Of a stretch of 64,000 bases of DNA, positions 21,806-33,044 are shown one piece after another. The DNA lies in NCBI RefSeq assembly GCF_964355755.1, contig NC_092670.1, forward strand, positions 8,245,201 through 8,309,200. Direction: 5' to 3'. The stretch comes from Antedon mediterranea (taxonomy: Eukaryota; Echinodermata; Crinoidea; Comatulida; Antedonidae). The translations under genes were made by a program, and so were the position numbers. The notes under the pieces are model-generated. The model saw nothing but the letters and a program-made list of their open reading frames with translations, did no database searches and was not told where the DNA came from. How positions within the stretch are numbered: the first letter of the stretch is position 1; each line of letters opens with the position of its first letter.

Positions 21806-23214
21806 ATAACATGTGAGAATACACACAGGAGAGCCGAACATTGTGTACACAATGTGTAATGTCTCTCTATTTTAATTTTACAGCGAATAATATTAAGATA
21901 CCAGTGCATTTTAGAATAACAGAAGAAATTGAGCGTTATTTATTTTTTCCATTAAAAGTATTTTTCTTGTATTAAATAAGTTTTAATTTGATTGGCCTTG
22001 ATTGATTTCTTGTAGGAAAGAACATCTATGAATTTTACATCATTTTTAGGAGGTTGATGTTATGACATAGGTTTTAAACGAATAATACTGCTTGTTAATA
22101 AGTGTCAATTTTATCATACAATGTGAATACTGTACGTTGTATTACTATATCAAATCGTTTTCTTTAATATCTGCTTCTTTTTTGTTTGCCCATTTTTGAG
22201 CAACAGTAGTTTTGGCCAATCACAAAACAGTACAAGTTCTACCGTACAGTGTGTACTGTATGAAATCGCAAACAATTTCAATACTGGTATGTTATGTACC
22301 GTACTGTATTTGTTAAGTTATGTTGTTGTGAAGTGTTGGACTTAAACCACACAAAATGATTCATTTTCGTTCTATTGTATATAGCTTTGGTTTTTATTAT
22401 TTATTGTTCTAATTTTGTGGCTGTAACGCTTAACCATCTACTACAATAAATTGAAGATGTCCAATACCATTCTCTATTTGCCTTTACTAATCGCACCGAT
22501 TTTTCTTTACGATAGCTAAATGTGTTAAAATATATTACACAAAAGACAACACAGGCACACTTAAGTTATGTCGTTATTGCTATTTTAATTATATTTAATT
22601 TGGTATATGATGCAAAGGCAAAGTTATTCTTTATTTGCTACTTAAATTTAAAGTTACAATATTCATCACTGATCACTCAGTAGAAATTGTTATTTTCATT
22701 TGCAAGCTTGCATTAAACCTTAAGAAATAACATTTTCATAAATAGGCCTAAAGACATTTTTATAAAATTTCTTAATTTAAAACAATAAAAGGCGTAGGCC
22801 TATAATTGAAAAAAGAATGAGGCCTAAACTAGATTTTTTTTAAATAATTAGGCTATAACATAGAAGAAATGTTTTTCCGATGGCTGACGGCTAGTGACAA
22901 TGAATTGAGACGGATCGCCAACTTGGTCGGTCTTCAGTAAGTTGATATATTATATGAGTAGGTTGTCCAATTTTTATTCTATCAAAGCATCTTGACTTTG
23001 GTCGTCCTGGTCTCCGAGCACTTTTCGATTTTTCCTTGCAAAGGTGTCTTCTAGAGATATGCCATCTTCTAGTAAAATGAACGAAAGTGTTGAGTTTATT
23101 TTGTTTAGTAAATTACTTTTTGGATTTACTTCTTGTAGTACGACAGGCACAGTGGCTCTTTTTTCATTGTTTCAAGTGTGCCATTCCAGGTTGCGAACAA
23201 TGCAAATGCATGGA
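21806..23214. other. 3' flank of ZNF-D1
   Basis: Mostly AT-rich with no large gene. It holds an ACAATAAATTG poly(A)-like site at about 22445 and several CCAATCA/ACAGTAC words near 22215. A 23-codon frame at 22868-22939 (M-F-FRWLTASDNELRRIA...) is followed by TAA and is conserved in unit 2 at about 54973. Matches 53416-55140 in unit 2 except for indels. Confidence 0.45.
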
Positions 23215-23955
23215 ATTGTAAAGAACTAAAGATAGGCTCCTACAAAACGAAAATTATATGAACAGAATAAATTATTCAAATGAAGAAACTCTTTGAATCT
23301 TACTATAATTTCATTTAAATCTACTACTAGTAGTATTCGGTTGACGTTGATTAATTATTCCATTGACGCCTCATGTTTGCAAGATATAATAGTAGGCCTA
23401 TGCTCTTTCGGTCGAGTACACACACCACGCCACACGACACGACACATGGTTGGAGGAGAATAGTAGAGACACATGTGACATACACATTTCAACGGGTTGA
23501 TTTCACCAAAGATAGTGTTTGATTTCACTGTAAAGATAGGTACTGTACTTACAATACTAATGATTGATGAATATTTAAGTTAAGGAAGCTAGGCTAGTTA
23601 CTATACAGTGCTTCTAGGTAGGCCTCCTAGGCATGTTATTTCATGAAGTGATATTACTCAATGGTTAAGTAATTAATTTACTACCTAGCAGCTAGAATTT
23701 CGCTAGTATAGTAGTAACATGATAACCGATCAGTGCTACTGTACAGTTAGGTCGCGATTCAAATCGGTCGTGGTGTTACGTATTCGGTCGCTGCACCGCT
23801 GGACTTTCAGTTTCAGGAAAATATAATATGATTATCTATGGCTATTATTAGTAATATGGAGCGCCGCTGACGAAATTTCTATTACTGGACGTCTCAGGCA
23901 GAAAAATCGTAAATCATTCATGAGATTAAAACGGTTTGATGGCTGGGTGGATTGT
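23215..23955. repeat. Inter-unit spacer block between units 1 and 2
   Basis: Homologous to 290-1010 and 58640-61071. In this copy the sequence TTTCAGTTTCAGGAAAATAT (23803-23825) is the intact empty site of the hAT-type element found at 59047-60895 in unit 2. No gene seen. Confidence 0.75.
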
Positions 23956-23959
23956 TTAA

Positions 23960-24513
23960 AGCCCCATTCCCTACGTTTTTTAGATCTAATTTAAGATCAC
24001 AAACTATATTTAATGTAAAAATAATACTATATGGTCCTATTGCAATAACTTTTTTTGTCTTTAAACGGTTAAAAATGTGAAAAATAAATCGATTCTAATA
24101 ATTATAGCGGCCCGCTATAAATCCCAAAATGCATTGCGCGCGGATTGATATTTTTGTTTTTCACCTGTAATTCGCCCACTTTTCGATCGATCGTGAAGCC
24201 AAAACAAATGGAAGACTCCTAACTTTTCAGCGAAAATACCGGGTTTTCCCCAATTTGTATCAACGGAGTCTGGCAAAAATAGAAAGACAATTAATGCAGC
24301 AACTATACAACGTCAGGCTAGGTATATAGCTAGCGTATGATGTTCGTACGTTATCGATGTTTACCAGCTAGGCCTACAAAACTAAGCCTAGCTAGGCTAG
24401 GCCTAAGACCGTCCACGAGAGGTCGATCGCCGCGAGGTACTTAGGTAGTGCATTGTTTCTCACTTTTTATCATAATTTACCATAAAACGTCCAAAATTGC
24501 AGGGAAGGGGTCT
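23960..24513. mobile_element. TTAA-targeting MITE, copy 1 (554 bp)
   Basis: Flanked by TTAA at 23956-23959 and 24514-24517. The ends AGCCCCATTCCCT and AGGGAAGGGGTCT form imperfect inverted repeats. The TTAA target points to a piggyBac or Kolobok-type source; there is no transposase. The empty site GATTGTTTAAATTGTTTAG survives in unit 2 at about 61071-61089. A second member is at 56585-57212. Confidence 0.8.
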
Positions 24514-24517
24514 TTAA

Positions 24518-24946
24518 ATTGTTTAGTGGAACAGATTTTTTTTCTCTAGATGGCCATAAATCGTGTTTCTGGACTATATAATTTGGTGTAATTTCTTCAC
24601 TAGTCTATATAGAGCGCCATATGCAATTTTTGAAGAATGTGACACTGCCAGACATACGGACGAAAGTATTGAAATAAAAACAAAAGTTCATTGCGGCCTA
24701 CCACGACACACTCGCACACACCCACCACAGATAATACGGCAACTCCCTGCTGTTATCGTTAAAAAGAGCCTGTCATAAACTCGTGCATCCACTTTAGACT
24801 AACTGACTGCGTGAAGTAGGCCTACACGACGTACACGCACGCGCTAGGTGATACATCCTTCCTTCCTGCGCGTTCCATAAGTTCTTTTTAAAAGATCCAA
24901 ACGTCTTGGTGTTTGGTAGTTCAAATTTGTATTTTTAAGCGTAAAA
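24518..24946. other. Noncoding interval before the DIRS insertion
   Basis: Matches 61076-61503 almost throughout, including AGAGCGCCATATGC and CACACCCACCACAGAT. No gene recognised. Confidence 0.4.
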
Positions 24947-25216
24947 TTGAAAATTAAACGAGACTTACCTGTAAGTTGAAGTTTAATTGTAATTCTATGA
25001 GTCATCAGCCGGGAGTGGAGGAGTTGTACGAGAGAGTACCGCGCATGCGTATGCCAGTCTTTAGAGCAGAATACAGGCTCAGTGAGGAGAGTGGAGGAGT
25101 CTGGGTCAGGGCCAAACCTACGTAAGGGAGGGCGTACAACTCCTCCACTCCCGGCTGATGACTCATAGAATTACAATTAAACTTCAACTTACAGGTAAGT
25201 CTCGTTTAATTTTCAA
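24947..25216. repeat. 84-bp perfect hairpin at the left end of the DIRS element
   Basis: The arms 24947-25030 and 25133-25216 are exact reverse complements around a 102-bp loop. The loop begins with AGAGAGTACCGCGCATG, complementary to the right DIRS terminus. Each arm contains ACTTACAG|GTAAGTCTC reading outward, that is, an acceptor-like AG directly followed by a perfect donor. It may be a DIRS terminal/internal complementary structure or a foldback that landed at the end. Confidence 0.8.
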
Positions 25217-25554
25217 TTCTATTTCGTCATCATCCTATGTCGCTACGGAGTAGTACGAGACTTTAGAGCACAGTGAGCCAGTATTCGCAAAACGGTGGAA
25301 AAACACAATAAACAAATTAACAGTCATTCAAGTCGTTTACATTCTTTCAATAGAAAACACTTTATTACCACAAAACTATGTAGTACGGTACTTTAGTCTG
25401 TAAATAACTAACTGAAATCACTGTATTTCCTGTATTATACACTGCTTACAGGAAAAATAACATTCAGGTATTATAACACTGTAAAACATACCCTTGGATA
25501 GTAACTATAAGAAACATTAACTTTAAACAATGCAAACATGGTTTCAATAACACT

Positions 25555-27882
25555 TCATTTCTCGCTTGAGCATGACTCAAGAACTGCAGTACCATAATTA
25601 AAAGTAGGAGGTGCTATACGATTATAATATTTCTGAAAAGTTTCCTCCTTAGCCCAACCAGCTGACTTCATGATGTTGTTTAGATCAACATTTTTATTTA
25701 GAAGATGAGAAGCTGAGACTGATCTGGTACTGGGGCTTATATTGGACTGTATCTATACCCAGGGATGTCACCGCGCTGGTCGGCCCCGATCAGCACTCAA
25801 CATTTCCGACCAGGATTTACAGGCTGCCGACCACCACTATTATTTATTAATCATTTACGATATTTATATTAGGCCTAGGCCTAACTAAAATTCGTACTAA
25901 AACATTTTACCTAGCACATCGTTAATAACAGACAAGCTAGCCTCATATAGATAAGACAAAAGACTACAGCAAATGTTTCCGTACGTTACTTTATTTGTAA
26001 CACAATACCAGGCCTACCCTGCCCTGGTATTCATTGTTACAGCTTGTGAGTCATGGCGAACAACGTGCTACACAGCACAGTGTACAACTACAAGTTTAAA
26101 GTTCACATAGCGACCATTCAAGCGTTTTATTTTGCACAGATTAAAAATACAAACAAGTACGCAGTAATTAAAAATGTACAACTACATAGACCCAAACAAA
26201 ATCATTTTTAATTGCTGAATGTTTTGTCACCCTGCTTTAATTATATTATGTTACTAGTTTTACATTTTTGTACTCTACGAACTATTAAAAAAAATTAAAA
26301 AACATGCGCATGGTTCAGTGAGACCGGGCAAGTTCGTTCGTTTATGATCGCCGAGCATGGTACAATAATTACACGTCCCTGGGATAACTTCAGGTTGCTG
26401 AACTTCAGTTAACCCATAAACACGTGTCTGTTCTTGCCGGCCATGCACTACATGCTTGCCGCACAGTTGTGAAACAAAAAATCCGGAATTCGCTAATACG
26501 CTAAAAAACTCTCGCGCAAAAGAACACGAACATTATATCGAGCAACAAGTAGTAAGGTCTAGGCTAATAATTTATCTACAGTATTTGATTAGGGATTAGG
26601 CCTAAATAAGGAAGCGCCTGTTTTTGTGGAATTCAGATTTTGGGGCATCTATCTAAGCCTTGGCTAGGCCTAGTGGTCGTAGTGTCTACAAGGCTAGGCC
26701 TAAGCCTGACGCGATCTATTGCTATTCATTTCGTAAGCGTTTTTTTGTTTTCGCGAATAATAACGGCGACTCCCCGGTGGTACAAGGTTAGGCCTAGACC
26801 TGACGCAATTTGTTGTTATTTATTTTCATAATTCTTTATGTTTCGCTAAAAAATTTTCCGACCGGCACTCCAAAAAGCTGGTGACATCCCTGTATACCTG
26901 CATTACACATGAATTTCTTTACCCAGTGGGACACTGTATCCTTTGAAATCGGCTTATGTGGGGAAATGTAACTTAACAGTAGCTGTGCCTTATCCTGGCG
27001 AAAAACACTTGTACGTGAAAGATATTCTGTCAACAAAAACACAATGCATAATTTTTTGTCAGATGGAAACGCATTGAATTCCAATGGCTTTTGATGTGAG
27101 CCAACCCGTGTATGCTTTAATTTTTCAGTTACATAGAAAACAATTTTATGATCACTCTTTTCCATATTTGCAATCGAGAGATTTAATATCGTCTGGCACC
27201 TTTGACCACTTAAAAGACACAATAAGAACGCCAATCTTTGTGATATTTCTTTCAGCGATGATTCTTGGATTGATGGTTGCCCTCTGATGTAATCTAGGGC
27301 AACATTGACATTCCAACTGTACCTTAGTAAAGATGGTCTTAATTCAAAAATACCCTTCATAAAGCGTTTCACAATAGGTAATTGACCAAAAGATGCATAC
27401 TCTTGACCTACAGCAAAAAGAGAAGACAGCATACTTCTAGCAGTATTAATAGAACTGTACGATAAACCTGAATTAAACATATCTGATAAAAACTCAAGTG
27501 GTAATGTCACATGTGGTGAAATAATGTCACAATTTTTTCTCTCACAAAATTCAAACCATCTGTTAGCCATAGTTTGATATTGAACCTTTGTTCCTGCTCG
27601 CCACGATGCTAGTATGATCTCTATTGTGCCTGAGGTAAATCCCTTTGATAATAAGCTTCTCCTGATACATGACATATGAGCAGTCGTAGTTTCTTGTGTA
27701 GAGGATGAGTCAAGCCCGGTTGTGCTGGCATCACCAGAAGGTCTGGTGCCGGTTGAATTTGTGTTGCTTCCTTGAGTATCCCCAGCAGCATGGGGTACCA
27801 CGATTGGGATGGCCAATCTGGTACTACTAGAATTCCCTGCGCCTTGTCTTGTATTATTTTCTGTATAACCCTGAGAACACAA
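25555..27882 (-). pseudogene. DIRS tyrosine recombinase, interrupted
   Basis: This enzyme would integrate the circular cDNA. The frame starts at 27882, overlapping the RT frame by 262 bp. It shows a core-binding region (WRAGTKVQYQTMANRWFEFC), then the catalytic domain beginning LAFLLCLLSGQR with the first catalytic Arg. After CNAGI the gene is split by a TIR element (25760-26892), so the open frame ends in element sequence at 26836. The C-terminus resumes at 25753 in a different frame: STRSVSAS carries the second catalytic Arg, and SAGWAKEETFQKYY the nucleophilic Tyr, ending with TGA at 25555-25557. The frame difference near AAGCCCCAGTACC removes the His expected two residues before the Arg. 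Non-functional. Confidence 0.85.
25760..26892. mobile_element. Nonautonomous TIR element inside the recombinase gene
   Basis: The ends CAGGGATGTCACC and GGTGACATCCCTG are perfect 13-bp inverted repeats, with further similarity inward (CTGGTCGG against CCGACCGG). TATACC directly repeats on both sides (25754-25759 and 26893-26898), a 6-bp duplication. The CAGGG end is hAT-like, but hAT elements make 8 bp, so the superfamily is unresolved. About 1.13 kb with no transposase. Rich in TAGGCCTA words. Confidence 0.8.
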
Positions 27883-29453
27883 TTAAAAGGGGGAAAGCAA
27901 TAGAATAATATATTTTGCCATGATATAGTAAATGCATCAATATCTGTTGCATATGGATCTTGCCTGTAAGAGATGTATTTATCAAATTGTTTATTTAGTC
28001 TTGATGCAAATAAATCAATTGTGGGTAGAACATTAAGTTTCGTTAGAACCTCACATAAAGTTTTAGAATTTAGCATCCATTCTGTATCTATATTCTGTCT
28101 TCGAGATTCAAAATCAGCAGTAACATTAAGCACTCCTGGTATGTGGGCTGCAGTAATCCAAATATTATTACTTTCACAAAATGCCCAAATTGTCCGTGTA
28201 ATATGATCATTACAAGGATCACTGTGACATGTTCCCATATTATTTATAATGGAAACAGCAGTAGTATTGTCAATCATGAGCTTTACCTGTTTACCTAGAA
28301 CTTGTTTGGAAAAGGATGTCAGGCCAAAATATGCAGCTAATAGCTCTAAATAATTTATATGGTATTTTCTCTCATTTACTGTCCAATGACCACCTGTAGC
28401 GGCTTCACCCATTGCTGCCCCCCAACCAGAAAGAGAGGCGTCTGTGTAAATAGTTAAATCAGTTGCTAAATGTCCAATTACATTAAAACATTGTGGTAGG
28501 TTTATCAGCCACCATTGTAGATCCTCAATAGCCGAGGATGACAAACACATTTTAGAGTCGAAATTTCCTCTGGCTGTCTTTAAAGCATTAATCTTATCCC
28601 TCTCCACTGCCCGATAATGGCATTTACCATATTGTACAGCAGGGAAGCTTGACACGATATACCCAATAATCTGTGCTATCTTTCGAATTGTTGGAGTAGG
28701 TGTTGCCAATATCCTGGTAATACAGTTAGTAAGTCGATCAATTTTTGGACTTGTCAAAGTAATTTTCATATTACCTGAATTAATATTAAAACCTAAGAAT
28801 GTGATACTTTGTGTAGGTATAAAAACTGATTTTTCAGGATGTATGACAAAACCTAAACTATCAAACATCTTTATTGTTTCCATAATAGTATCAACGCATC
28901 TCTTGTATGTGGATCCTATTAATAGTAAATCATCAATATAGGCACATAAAATATGTCCTCTCGACTTTCTCAGAAAACTAAGTGGTGGTTTTAATAGTTT
29001 GGTGAATGTTCGTGGGCAAAAGGAAAGACCATTTGGATATGCTGTAAATTTATAAAGTTCTCCCTGATAGTGAAATTTTAGATACTTCTGAGAATCCTTG
29101 TGTATTCCCACACTATAATATGCATCCTTTTTAAAGTCAATAGAGGCCATCCAACAATTCTTCATTATCATACTTCATGCGGTATTGATTGTGTCCATTT
29201 TAAAGTGTTTATATTCAATATATTTGTTTAGTGATTTTAAATTTAAGATTATGCGTACCCTATTATCTTTCTTAGGAACTGAAAAAATTGGAGATACATA
29301 TTCCCCTGGTTCATATGCACATTTAACCAGTACACGTTTAGTTAACAGTGTCTGTATTTCATGTTCTACTAAGTTGATGTGATTCTTTGCAATAAAATTT
29401 GATGGACATGTAATGGTTGGTGGTGGAGGACTTAAAAATTGTATATATTTCAC
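27621..29453 (-). pseudogene. DIRS reverse transcriptase / RNase H
   Basis: Two open stretches in one frame (29453-29175 and 29171-27621) are separated by a single TGA at 29175-29177. RT motifs: VSPIFSVPKKDNRVR, then SIDFKKDAYYSV, AYPNGLSFCPRTF and the active-site box AYIDDLLLIG. RNase H: IYTDASLSGWGAAMG, YLELLAAYFG, LMIDNTTAVS and HIPGVLNVTADFESR. The C-terminal part (TIDLFASRLN, FPPFNCVLRV, PDWPSQSWYP) lies where DIRS elements carry a methyltransferase-like region. The N-terminal piece 29715-29359 is in another frame, so one indel near 29450 also breaks the gene. Confidence 0.9.
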
Positions 29454-29715
29454 CCTTCACTGAATTTAGGATTGTATGGTCAGAAGTTAGTTCTTGCCAT
29501 TTTTCTATAAATTTTTTCAATTGGCCACCAACAAAATGTTCTACTCGATAGTCTAAGTATCGTTTAAGATCATTTAACTCAGAGTGTGCCTTTACCTGTG
29601 AATCTATCGTCGGTAATTCTTGAACATCCTGCCTCTTTTTCCCTGGTACTGTCCGGACTGTCCCCTTTGTCCGCTGGCGTGGGGATTTACCTGGTTTTGT
29701 TGATAGTTTTGTCAA
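29359..29715 (-). pseudogene. N-terminal piece of DIRS ORF2
   Basis: 118 residues, basic at the start (KPGKSPRQRTKGTVR), then a predicted helix region and a junction where reading continues in the adjacent frame as the RT piece at 29453. Its ATG overlaps the end of gag by four bases (29712-29715), a usual coupling of gag and pol frames. The frame jump near 29450 is probably a mutation, though programmed frameshifting cannot be excluded. Confidence 0.75.
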
Positions 29716-30812
29716 TATGTCTGAGGGTTGTACCCTCTCTGAGGTAAAAAAGGTCTTCTCTGTGTAGTGTATGGGGCATATCTGCCTACTTGTCCCTGGT
29801 TTTTCATAATCCTCCCTTCCAGTTTTGAATCAGTCATAACCTGTTTTAAGTCATTGCCAAATAGCATTCTTTCAGGTTTGTTTGTTCTTAAACATGCATT
29901 TTTGAGGTCTGTGCTTAGTAGCGGTCTTAATGTGTCCCTCCTTTTATACGATAACTCTTTGTTGACAAAACCCAAGAGGGCTACAGAGTCAAACAGGCGG
30001 GTAGCTGTTAGCTTATAATCAGGAGCCTTTTTGGATTCTTTCGCCTTAAGCATATCTTCGATACAAATAGCAATGGCACTTGTGGCCTTTACAACTGAGT
30101 CCTGTAGGGCTGCTACACGCAGATCCCTTTGTTTATTAAAAGACTTCAGTTCATTCCAAATTTGGTCATTTACTTTTGGTACATATACTTCTTTTAGATT
30201 ACCCAGTATCTTATATCTCTCAATGATAGCCTTGCGCTTATCTAGACTCAGTGCAGATTCAAATTTAGCATTTATTATCTTTGCGATTTTTTCCGATATG
30301 TCAGGCCCAACAGTGTTGTCAATACATAGGGACGAATCTATTAGATTAAGGATGGAGTCTACATTTTCCTCCTCCACCTCTTCAGCCTCTTCAAAATCAT
30401 CCCCTCCGAATATGCTCAAGGCCTCATCCTCCGATATGGGGTGATTATTTGAGTTATCATTAGAGGTATGTGCTGCATGTGCAGTATTTGATGCTTCCTG
30501 TGAAGCTGGAGTGTATGCTTCCTGTGAAGCTAGTGTGTATGCTTCCTGTGAAGCTGGTGTGTTAATTGCTTCATTTGAAGACAATTGAATAGGCTTGGCT
30601 CTACTAAGATCGCCCAACAGTGTATTAGTCTCTGTCATACTACGCTGCATTGCAGCTAACACATTTACAAGCGATGAGCCTTTCGCTGTTGGCGATAGCG
30701 GCGGGGTCTCTTCGGGATCCGTCTCTTCATCGCCTACTACAGCAGGAAGCGCGCCGGCGGGAAAACCCTCGCTTGACCTAGGCCTAGTAGAAATGTAATC
30801 ACTGTTCTCCAT
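29712..30812 (-). CDS. DIRS gag-like protein
   Basis: 366 residues, the first frame of the element, presumed to form the RNA-binding particle. The ATG at 30812 is the first in frame. The N-terminus is Ser/Pro rich and acidic, with a short repeat of QEAYTPAS/QEAYTLAS (about residues 85-115) and an acidic run FEEAEEVEEENVDS near 145. The middle is helical (DKRKAIIERYKILGNLKEVY), and the end is Arg/Tyr/Gln rich (YTTQRRPFLPQRGYNPQTY) without a CCHC knuckle, typical of DIRS gag. No stops, so it is the best preserved part of the element. Confidence 0.8.
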   Translation of the reverse strand: MENSDYISTRPRSSEGFPAGALPAVVGDEETDPEETPPLSPTAKGSSLVNVLAAMQRSMTETNTLLGDLSRAKPIQLSSNEAINTPASQEAYTLASQEAYTPASQEASNTAHAAHTSNDNSNNHPISEDEALSIFGGDDFEEAEEVEEENVDSILNLIDSSLCIDNTVGPDISEKIAKIINAKFESALSLDKRKAIIERYKILGNLKEVYVPKVNDQIWNELKSFNKQRDLRVAALQDSVVKATSAIAICIEDMLKAKESKKAPDYKLTATRLFDSVALLGFVNKELSYKRRDTLRPLLSTDLKNACLRTNKPERMLFGNDLKQVMTDSKLEGRIMKNQGQVGRYAPYTTQRRPFLPQRGYNPQTY

Positions 30813-31002
30813 AGAGAAAACAAGAAATAACCTGTTCTAAAAAACGGTCTGTAGTGTCTATATACTTATCTGAATTGACCAGTCTAGATGGAAATTCTAC
30901 AAAAACTTTGAAAACTGTAGTTTGGAAATTTATTCTTCTATCTGATAAGTGAAAATGACTAGCAGCATGTACATGAAAGGGTACAACTGGCATACATTAC
31001 AC

Positions 31003-31059
31003 ATGCGCGGTACTCTCTCGTACTACTCCGTAGCGACATAGGCTGATGACGAAATAGAA
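31003..31059 (-). repeat. Right terminal inverted repeat of the DIRS element
   Basis: GTACTACTCCGTAGCGACAT and GCTGATGACGAAATAGAA are the reverse complement of 25217-25264 with a single difference, and the outer CATGCGCGGTACTCTCTCG matches the hairpin loop at 25027-25046. Confidence 0.85.
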
Positions 31060-33029
31060 CTAATAATTAATAGTAATAAATGGTTTTGGTTATAATTATT
31101 GACTTGTAAAATATATTCGTAAGTCTTTTGCTAAATGAATGTCGATTTAAATTGAATAGTCTCTTTCTATTAAGGCTTGACTAGGCCTGTAGTAAAAAAT
31201 CGTAGTGTTAGTATGCCCAGCAAAAAAAAAAGTGGGAGGGCAAGCAAAACCCTGATCCCCCTGAGCCTATACCGGACTATATAATAAGTATTTATATCAG
31301 CCTTATTATATATATATATAGTAAATTAAAGAACTACAACATCGTTTTAGTCATATGGTACACTACCACCCATCTTTGAGTGAATATTCCTGGAGTTGAA
31401 TCCTTTGTTATAAAAAAAAATGCATACCGTTCACAAATTTAATATTAAAACAATCCATTTGTTTAAATGTTTTTGTTAAAATAAGTGGTACAGTAATTGG
31501 AAATATAACAAACATAATAAAGTAAAGAAAAAGAGTAATCAAAATTATAAATAGAGAAAATATACTCGTTTTTTGAATTGAACTCGTCACGGTGACGAGT
31601 TAGGCTATCCCGCAATGCATCGTAACATACAGATGCTATATATTAGGCTTAACCTACAGTAAGCTGCACCACAACTATTGTTGAAACAGCATAGCATCGA
31701 TCAAAATCGTTCAACAAGCGTCAACAGTTGACTGTATTGGCATTGTAGACGGTTTAGTTGACGGTTAGTTTTTATTTTACACCGCTCACATTTATTTAAT
31801 TGTTTGAATATGATGAAATTTTCAAATTAAAAATAAAGTTAATGTGTCTGAAGGAGAATGTTTTAAGTAATAACGTTATTGAAAATTGGAAGGAAATTGA
31901 TAACGTGTATGCGATATGCGCTCTATTGAATGTGACGAACTGTGTCGAAAGAGAAAAAATTCCTATATTTTACATTTGTGTGGCCATATGCCCGTGTGTC
32001 ATTATTTTTTCATTCATAATTCATCAAATATGAAAGAAATATATCATAAAACTATAAAAAAACAATATTCAAGCACAAAAACGGGCTTTCTATGCTGCGT
32101 ACGGGCTAAGTGCGCCAAAGCGTGCGCGGAACGCACATCTGAAATGCTTAAAATGTCCTGAAACGTGTAGAAAGTTGATTAGAAATTGATTTTGAGCATT
32201 TTTAACTTTCAAAGCGTGCTTACGCACAAAAATACCAATGTTGAAAATTTTGCTGATGATACAGGAAGATGACCCTTGACATGAAGCATACATGTGTCAA
32301 GTGGTATTTAAAAATATTTATTGGTTTTCAATTTATAGTCAATCTACGCGAAAATATTTTCATTAAACCAAAGTTTCTTGCACAACTACATATATACGCG
32401 CATCTGCTGGCAAACTTACAACATAACTGCTACCGCCGTATTTTAGATCTGCATGCAACAAAAAATGAGCAAAAAAATTGAAATTTTTGACAATAACAAT
32501 AGATAGCGATAGCCTAATAAAAATAATAGAAATCAATTTTAGAAAAGAAAACTTTAAGTTTAAATTTTGCATATTAATTGTATTTTGGAATGAAGTTATT
32601 GACATATTTTTAAAGTTTAAAGTAATATAAGTGCATTCTAGCTTTTAGATGAACGATAAGTAAAAAGGTTTGTTGCCTTGAAAACAATTCCAGGTGGGGA
32701 AAACTAAATCGTATTCTAATAGTATTAAAAGTCAATTTTTACTTCACAAGCTGCATCTATTTCAGCTTCGGTTACAGTACCTGCTTTTGCTGTCTGGAAT
32801 AATAATACAGTACTGTATTTAGTAATGTATTATTATAAATAATTTGTAAACTATGGAAGTTTTCTTCCATAGTTATTTATAATTTTTTTAGCCTACAAAA
32901 GTTTCATTCTTTTTGCCTTTTTAGTTGTTTTTTATGGATATATTATCTTTAAACAAATCAGTGAAAACAATTCTCAAACCATGAATAGTCTATTATTATT
33001 AGTTAATTTAACAACATATTTTCTTTCAG
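31060..33029. other. Region upstream of ZNF-A2
   Basis: No gene supported. Matches 61504-63413 at about 95% or better by eye. Features are a perfect 21-nt palindrome centred on CACGGTG (31581-31601), a GTTGAC/GTCAAC cluster at 31705-31770, and an AT dinucleotide run near 31308. A ZNF-A 5' exon should lie here, but no copy of the CCAAT promoter motif used by B, C and D was found. Confidence 0.5.
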
Positions 33030-33044
33030 ATTACAGAATACAGC

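Larger units (their letters stand above)
24947..31059 (-). mobile_element. Degenerate DIRS-type tyrosine-recombinase retrotransposon
   Basis: Minus-strand order gag, reverse transcriptase/RNase H, then tyrosine recombinase, which is the DIRS arrangement. The unoccupied site is preserved between units 2 and 3 (GCGTAAAACTAATAATT at about 61497-61512). Comparison shows insertion without target duplication apart from a shared AA, as expected for recombinase-mediated integration. The right end (31003-31059) is matched inverted by 25217-25264 and in part by 25027-25046. The left 270 bp is an extra perfect hairpin. The element is dead: a frameshift and a stop in the RT frame, and a DNA transposon plus a frameshift in the recombinase. 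Confidence 0.9.

Noticed and set aside
29440-29460. Programmed frameshift in the DIRS RT gene
   Set aside because: No slippery heptamer or downstream structure was evident, and the gene also has an in-frame TGA and a disrupted recombinase, so mutation is simpler.
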